Assembly (NCBI GenBank): GCA_958298945.1 | Contig: CATQJD010000146.1 | Coordinates: forward strand, 2,728,001 to 2,792,000 | DNA: 64,000 nt | Reading direction: 5' to 3' | From: Atherix ibis | Lineage: Eukaryota; Arthropoda; Insecta; Diptera; Athericidae | Shown: positions 58,843 through 64,000 of the stretch, one piece after another | Layout of the letters: every line of letters starts with the position of its first letter | Position numbering within the stretch: position 1 is the stretch's first letter | Notes under the pieces: model-generated | The model's input: the letters and a program-made list of their open reading frames with translations, nothing else | Told to the model about the DNA's origin: nothing | Database searches by the model: none | Position numbers and translations under genes: made by a program

Positions 58843-60817
58843 TTCATATTCCTCTTAAATATACTACTTCATATTCCTCTTAAATATACTACTTCATTAT
58901 CCTCTTAAATATACTACTTCATATTCCCCTTAAACATATTACTTCATATTCCTCTTAAATATACTACTTCATATTCCTCTTAAACATACTATTTCAAATT
59001 CCTCTTAAACATACTACTTTATATCCCTTTTAAATATACTACTTCATATTCCTCTTAAACATACTACTTCATAATCCTCTTAAATGTACTACTTCATATT
59101 CCTCTTAAACATACTACTTCGTATTCCTCTTAAATATACTACTTCATATTCCTCTTAACCTTACTACCTCATATTCCTCTTAAACATACTATTTCATATT
59201 TCTCTTAAACATACTACTTCATATTCCTCTTAAATATACTACTTCATATTACTCTTAAATATACTACTTCATATTCCTCTTAAGCATACTACTTCGTATT
59301 CCTCTTAAACATACTACTTTATATTCCTCTTAAACATACTTCTTCATATTCCTCTTAAACATACTACTTCATATTCCTCTTAAACATACTACTTCATATT
59401 CCTCTTAAACATACTACTTCATATTCCTCTTAAATATACTACTTCATATTCCTCTTAAACGTACTACTTCATATTCCTCTTAAACATACTACTTCATATT
59501 TCTCTTAAATATACTACTTCATATTCCTCTTAAATATACAACTTCATATTCCTCTTAAATATACTACTTCATATTCCCCTTAAACATGCTACTTCATATT
59601 CCTCTTAAATATACTACTTCATATTCCTCTTAAATATACTACTTCATATTCCTCTTAAATATACTACTTAATATTCCTCTTAAACATACTACTTCATATT
59701 CCTCTTAAACATACTACTTCATATTCCTCTTAAACATACTACTTCATATTCCTCTTAAATATACAACTTCATATTCCTCTTAAACATACTACTTCATATT
59801 CCTCTTAAATATACTACTTCATATTCCTCTTAAACATACTACTTCATATTCCTCTTAAATATACTACTTCATATTCCTCTTAAACATACTACTTCATATT
59901 CCTCTTAAACATACTACTTCATATTCCTCTTAAACATACTACTTCATATTCCTCTTAAACATACTACTTCATATTCCTCTTAAACATACTACTTCATATT
60001 CCTCTTAAACATACTACTTCATATTCCTCTCAAATATACTACTTCATATTCCTCTTAAATATACTACTTCATATTCCTCTTAAATATACTACTTCATCTT
60101 CCTCTTAAACATACTACTTCATATTCCTCTTAAACATACTACTTCATATTCCTCTTAAACATACTACTTCATATTCCTCTTAAACATACTACTTCATATT
60201 CCTCTTAAATATACTACTTCATATTCCTCTTAAACATACTACTTCATATTCCTCTTAAATGTACTACTTTATATTCCTCTTAAACATACTACTTCATATT
60301 CCTCTTAAATATACTACTTCATATTACTCTTAACCATACTACTTCATATTCCTCTTAAACATACTATTTCATATTTCTCTTAAACATACTACTTCATATT
60401 CCTCTTAAATATACTACTTCATATTACTCTTAAATATACTACTTCATATTTCTCTTAAGCATATTACTTCATATTCCTCTTAAATATACTACTTCATATT
60501 CCTCTTAAACATACTACTTCATATTCCTCTTAAACATACTACTTCATGTTCCTCTTAAACATACTACTTCATATTCCTCTGAAACATACTACTTCATATT
60601 CCTCTTAAATATAATACTTCATATTCCTCTTAAATACACTACTTCATTATCCTCTTAAATATAATACTTCATATTCCTCTTAAACATATTACTTCATATT
60701 TCTCTTGAATATACTACTTCATATTCCTCTTAAACGTACTACTTCATATTCCTCTTAAACATACTACTTCATATTTCTCTTAAATATACTACTTCATATT
60801 CCTCTTAAATATACTAC
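58843..60817 (+). repeat. Copy of 51.4-52.3 kb joined to copy of 50.0-50.6 kb
   Basis: 58843 to about 59790 follows 51393-52340 at offset 7,450, with CCCCTTAAACATATT at 58918, TTTATATCCC at 59018 and TAACCTTACTAC at 59143. This keeps the eight monomers that are missing at 55440. From about 59818 the order follows 50018 onward at offset 9,800 (CTCTCAAATAT at 50218 and 60018), though with more differences, for example TTCATCTTCC at 60093. Confidence 0.75.
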
Positions 60818-61442
60818 TTCATATTCCTCTTAAATATACTACTTCATATTCCCCTTAAACATACTACTTCATATTCCTCTTAAACATACTACTTCATATT
60901 CCTCTTAAATATACTACTTCATATTCCTCTTAAACATACTACTTCATATTCCTCTTAAATATACTACTTCATATTCCTCTTAAACATACTACTTCATATT
61001 CCTCTTAAATATACTACTTCATATTCCTCTTAAACATACCACTTCATATTCCTCTTAAATATACTACTTCATATTCCTCTTAAACATACTACTTCATATT
61101 CCTCTTAAACATACTACTTCATATTCCGCTTAAATATACTACTTCATATTCCGCTTAAATATACTAATTCATATTCCTCTTAAATATACTACTTCATTAT
61201 CCTCTTAAATATACTACATCATATTCCTCTTAAACATATTACTTCATATGGCTCTAAAATATACTACTTCATATTCCTCCTAATTATACCATTTCATATT
61301 CCCCTTAAACATACTACTTCATATTCCTCTTAAATATACTACTTCATATTCCTCTTAAATATACTACTTCATATTCCTCTTAAATATACTACTTCATTAT
61401 CCTCTTAAATATACTACTTCATATTCCCCTTAAACATATTAC
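60818..61442 (+). repeat. 625-bp tandem duplication, copy 1 (25 monomers)
   Basis: The order CCCCTTAAAC (60843), AAACATACC (61018), CCGCTTAAAT twice (61118, 61143), TTCATATGGC (61243), TAATTATACC (61268) and CCCCTTAAACATATT (61418) is repeated exactly 625 bp later. TTCATATGGC is not found outside these two copies. Confidence 0.9.
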
Positions 61443-62067
61443 TTCATATTCCTCTTAAATATACTACTTCATATTCCCCTTAAACATACTACTTCATATT
61501 CCTCTTAAACATACTACTTCATATTCCTCTTAAATATACTACTTCATATTCCTCTTAAACATACTACTTCATATTCCTCTTAAATATACTACTTCATATT
61601 CCTCTTAAACATACTACTTCATATTCCTCTTAAATATACTACTTCATATTCCTCTTAAACATACCACTTCATATTCCTCTTAAATATACTACTTCATATT
61701 CCTCTTAAACATACTACTTCATATTCCTCTTAAACATACTACTTCATATTCCGCTTAAATATACTACTTCATATTCCGCTTAAATTTACTACTTCATATT
61801 CCTCTTAAATATACTACTTCATTATCCTCTTAAATATACTACATCATATTCCTCTTAAACATATTACTTCATATGGCTCTTAAATATACTACTTCATATT
61901 CCTCTTAATTATACCATTTCATATTCCCCTTAAACATACTACTTCATATTCCTCTTAAATATACTACTTCATATTCCTCTTAAATATACTACTTCATATT
62001 CCTCTTAAATATACTACTTCATTATCCTCTTAAATATACTACTTCATATTCCCCTTAAACATATTAC
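61443..62067 (+). repeat. 625-bp tandem duplication, copy 2 (25 monomers)
   Basis: This is a direct copy of 60818-61442. Differences include CTCTTAAAT for CTCTAAAAT in the TTCATATGGC monomer (61868), AAATTTACTAC at 61768, and CTCTTAATT for CTCCTAATT at 61893. Confidence 0.9.
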
Positions 62068-63393
62068 TTCATATTCCTCTTAAATATACTACTTCATATT
62101 CCTCTTAAACATACTATTTCAAATTCCTCTTAAACATACTACATCATATCCCTTTTAAATATACTACTTCATATTTCTCTTAAATATACTACTTCATATT
62201 ACTCTTAAATATTCTACTTCATATTCCTCTTAAACATACTACTTCATATTCCTCTTAAACATACTACTTCATATTCCTCTTAAACATACTACTTCATATT
62301 CCTCTTAAATATACTACTTCATATTCCTCTTAAACATACTACTTCATATTCCTCTTAAATATACTACTTTATATTCCTCTTAAACATACTACTTCATATT
62401 CCTCTTACACATAATACTTCGTATTCCTCTTAAACATACTACTTCATATTCCGCTCAAATATACTACTTCATATTCCTCTTTAATATACTACTTCATATT
62501 CCTCTTGAACATACTACTTCGTATCCCTTTTTAAATATACTACTTCATATTTCTCTTAAATATACTACGTCATATTACTCTTAAATATTCTACTTCATAT
62601 TCCTCTTAAACATACTACTTCATATTCCTCTTAAACATACTACTTCATATTCCGCTTAAATATACTACTTCATATTCCTCTTAAATATACTACTTCAAAT
62701 TCCTCTTGAACATACTACTTCATATTCCTCTTAAATATACTACTGCATTTTCCTCTTAAACATACTACTTCATATTCCTCTTAAATATACTACTTCATAT
62801 TCCTCTTAAACATACTACCTCATATTCCTCTTAAACATACTACTTCATATTCCTCTTAAATATACTACTTCATATTCCTCTTAAATATACTACTTCATAT
62901 TCCTCTTAAATATACTACTTCATATTCCTCTTAAATATACTACTTCATATTACTCTTAAATATTCTACTTCATATTCCTCTTAAACATACTACCTCATAT
63001 TCCTCTTAAACATACTACTTCATATTCCTCTTAAATATACTACTTCATATTCCTCTTAAACATACTACTTCATATTCCTCTTAAACATACTACTTCATAT
63101 TCCTCTTAAACATACTACCTCATATTCCTCTTAAACATACTACTTCATATTCCTTTTAAATATACTACTTCATATTCCTCTTAAACATACTACCTCATAT
63201 TCCTCTTAAACATACTACTTCATATTCCTCTTAAATATACTACTTCATATTCCTCTTAAATATACTACTTCATATTCCTCTTAAATATACTACTTCATAT
63301 TCCTCTTAAATATACTACTTCATATTCATCTTAAACATACTACTTCGTATTCCTCTTAAACATACTATTTCATATTCCTCTTAAACATACTAC
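61943..63393 (+). repeat. 1,451-bp tandem duplication, copy 1 (58 monomers)
   Basis: Markers recur 1,451 bp later: TTCATTATCC or TTCATTATAC (62018 and 63469), ATCATATCCC (62143 and 63594), ATTACTCTTAAATATTC (62193 and 63644), CTTACAC/CTTACAT followed by TTCGTATT (62393 and 63844), CCGCTCAAAT (62443 and 63894) and CTCTTGAAC (62493 and 63944). The odd step comes from the 26-bp monomer at 62518, which only this copy has. Its left edge overlaps the 625-bp copy 2. Confidence 0.86.
62518..62543 (+). repeat. 26-bp monomer (1-bp insertion)
   Basis: The monomer reads TTCGTATCCC followed by five Ts before AAATAT, one T more than related monomers such as 62143. The counterpart at 63969 is 25 bp. It ends the 1,496-monomer run of constant phase that starts at 25118. 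Confidence 0.95.
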
Positions 63394-64000
63394 CTCATAT
63401 TCCTCTTAAATATACTACTTCATATTCCTCTTAAATATACTACTTCATATTCCTCTTAAATATACTACTTCATTATACTCTTAAATATACTACTTCATAT
63501 TCCCCTTAAACATATTACTTCATATTCCTCTTAAATATACTACTTCATATTCCTCTTCAACATACTATTTCAAATTCATCTTAAACATACTACATCATAT
63601 CCCTTTTAAATATACTACTTCATATTTCTCTTAAATATACTACTTCATATTACTCTTAAATATTCTACTTCATATTCCTCTTAAACATACTACTTCATAT
63701 TCCTCTTAAACATACTACTTCATATTCCTCTTAAACATACTACTTCATATTCCTCTTAAATATACTACTTCATATTCCTCTTAAACATACTACTTCATAT
63801 TCCTCTTAAATATACTACTTTATATTCCTCTTAAACATACTACTTCATATTCCTCTTACATATACTACTTCGTATTCCTCTTAAACATACTACTTCATAT
63901 TCCGCTCAAATATACTACTTCATATTCCTCTTTAATATACTACTTAATATTCCTCTTGAACATACTACTTCGTATTCCTCTTAAAGATACTACTTCATAT
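63394..64000 (+). repeat. 1,451-bp tandem duplication, copy 2 (runs off the window)
   Basis: It matches 61943-62549 up to the last base given, so the duplication and the array continue to the right. The final 7 bp are the start of an incomplete monomer at 63994. Confidence 0.84.

Larger units (their letters stand above)
1..64000 (+). repeat. 25-bp satellite DNA array (2,560 monomers)
   Basis: The whole window is a head-to-tail tandem repeat with a 25-bp period. Each monomer begins TTCATATTCC, carries TTAAA at positions 13-17, a C or T at position 18, and ends ACTAC. Phase can be followed from base 1 to base 63993; 63994-64000 is the first 7 bp of another monomer. I count 2,560 complete monomers, 2,551 of them exactly 25 bp. 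The consensus has no G on the plus strand. Most monomers differ from it by zero to three bases, and particular variants recur at fixed distances, which defines higher-order repeats. No inverted monomer was seen. Such arrays are typical of eukaryotic heterochromatin; which chromosomal location this is, and in which species, cannot be told from the window. Both array ends lie outside it. Confidence 0.99.
1..64000. other. No coding or RNA gene in the window
   Basis: Every consensus monomer carries TAA on the plus strand (positions 14-16) and TAG, TAA and TGA on the minus strand. Because 25 is not a multiple of 3, successive monomers move these stops through all frames, so each frame normally closes within about 75 bp. 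Where the TTAA is mutated (CTTCAA, CTTGAA, CTCGAA) a frame runs only one or two monomers further. No tRNA- or rRNA-like stretch, no promoter followed by an open frame, and no non-satellite insertion was seen. All intervals longer than 300 bp hold satellite only. Confidence 0.97.

Noticed and set aside
1..64000. Telomere repeat with a 25-bp unit
   Set aside because: Some yeasts, for example Kluyveromyces lactis, have 25-bp telomere repeats. This monomer has no G-rich TG-type strand, the array is far longer than yeast telomeres, and it shows nested higher-order repeats, so only the length coincides.
1..64000. CRISPR array
   Set aside because: There are no unique spacers; adjacent 25-bp units follow each other directly with no gap.
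1..64000. CENP-B box as evidence for a centromere
   Set aside because: The box needs TTCG followed by a CGGG core. TTCG occurs only in scattered variants and CGGG was not seen. A centromere remains possible but is not shown.
1..64000. Yeast-type replication origin motif in each monomer
   Set aside because: The minus strand around TATGTTTA matches about 9 of 11 positions of the yeast ARS consensus. Such matches are expected in AT-rich DNA and the organism is unknown, so I do not call origins.
1..64000. ETS/PU-box-like AAGAGGAA on the minus strand of every monomer
   Set aside because: The 8-bp match is short and arises simply from the TTCCTCTT tract. There is no other evidence of regulatory function.
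1..64000. Short open reading frames across monomers with mutated TTAA
   Set aside because: They extend only one or two monomers, encode the repeat itself, and lack any start context or conserved pattern.
1..64000. H-DNA or triplex from pyrimidine runs
   Set aside because: The longest regular pyrimidine tract in the consensus is only 8 bases (TTCCTCTT), without mirror symmetry long enough for a triplex.
1..64000. Species identification from the monomer
   Set aside because: I do not recognise this 25-bp satellite, and sequence composition alone cannot name a taxon. A search of the monomer against satellite and genome databases would decide it.

Overview
The window is one uninterrupted tandem array of a 25-bp satellite. 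It holds 2,560 complete monomers, all head to tail in the same orientation, plus 7 bp of a further one, and both ends continue outside the window. I found no gene, RNA gene, transposon, telomere repeat or CRISPR array on either strand. The monomer begins TTCATATTCC, has TTAAA at positions 13-17, either C or T at position 18, and ends ACTAC. The consensus has 10 T, 8 A, 7 C and no G. A simple satellite tens of kilobases long with nested higher-order repeats (HORs) points to eukaryotic heterochromatin (centromeric, pericentromeric, subtelomeric or interstitial). The sequence does not allow me to name the organism.

Layout, read from shared variant monomers. (1) 1-5200: two copies of a 2,975-bp (119-monomer) HOR, the second shortened. 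(2) 5201-10722: a degenerate unit followed by two tandem copies of a 1,975-bp (79-monomer) HOR. (3) 7276-25667: three tandem copies of a large unit of 7,746 bp (310 monomers). The first and third are full length and nearly identical; the middle one is cut to 2,900 bp by an internal deletion. (4) 25668-37317: shorter units derived from the end of that large unit (1,875, 475 and 825 bp), then 3,175-bp and 1,750-bp HORs. (5) 37318-64000: a different set of variant monomers, with a roughly 4.6-kb segment present twice (38618-43142 and 47643-52367) and many short tandem duplications (875, 1,700-1,800, 825, 400, 625 and 1,451 bp). The last of these runs off the window end.

Nearly every duplication step is a whole number of monomers, as expected if the array grows by recombination in monomer register. 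Only nine monomers differ from 25 bp, and eight of those lie in 10501-25117. From 25118 to 62517 there are 1,496 monomers without a net length change. There are no genes to form a pathway; the biology here is that of a satellite: local amplification, deletion and homogenisation, with strong strand asymmetry that would make any transcript of the minus-strand sense almost free of C.
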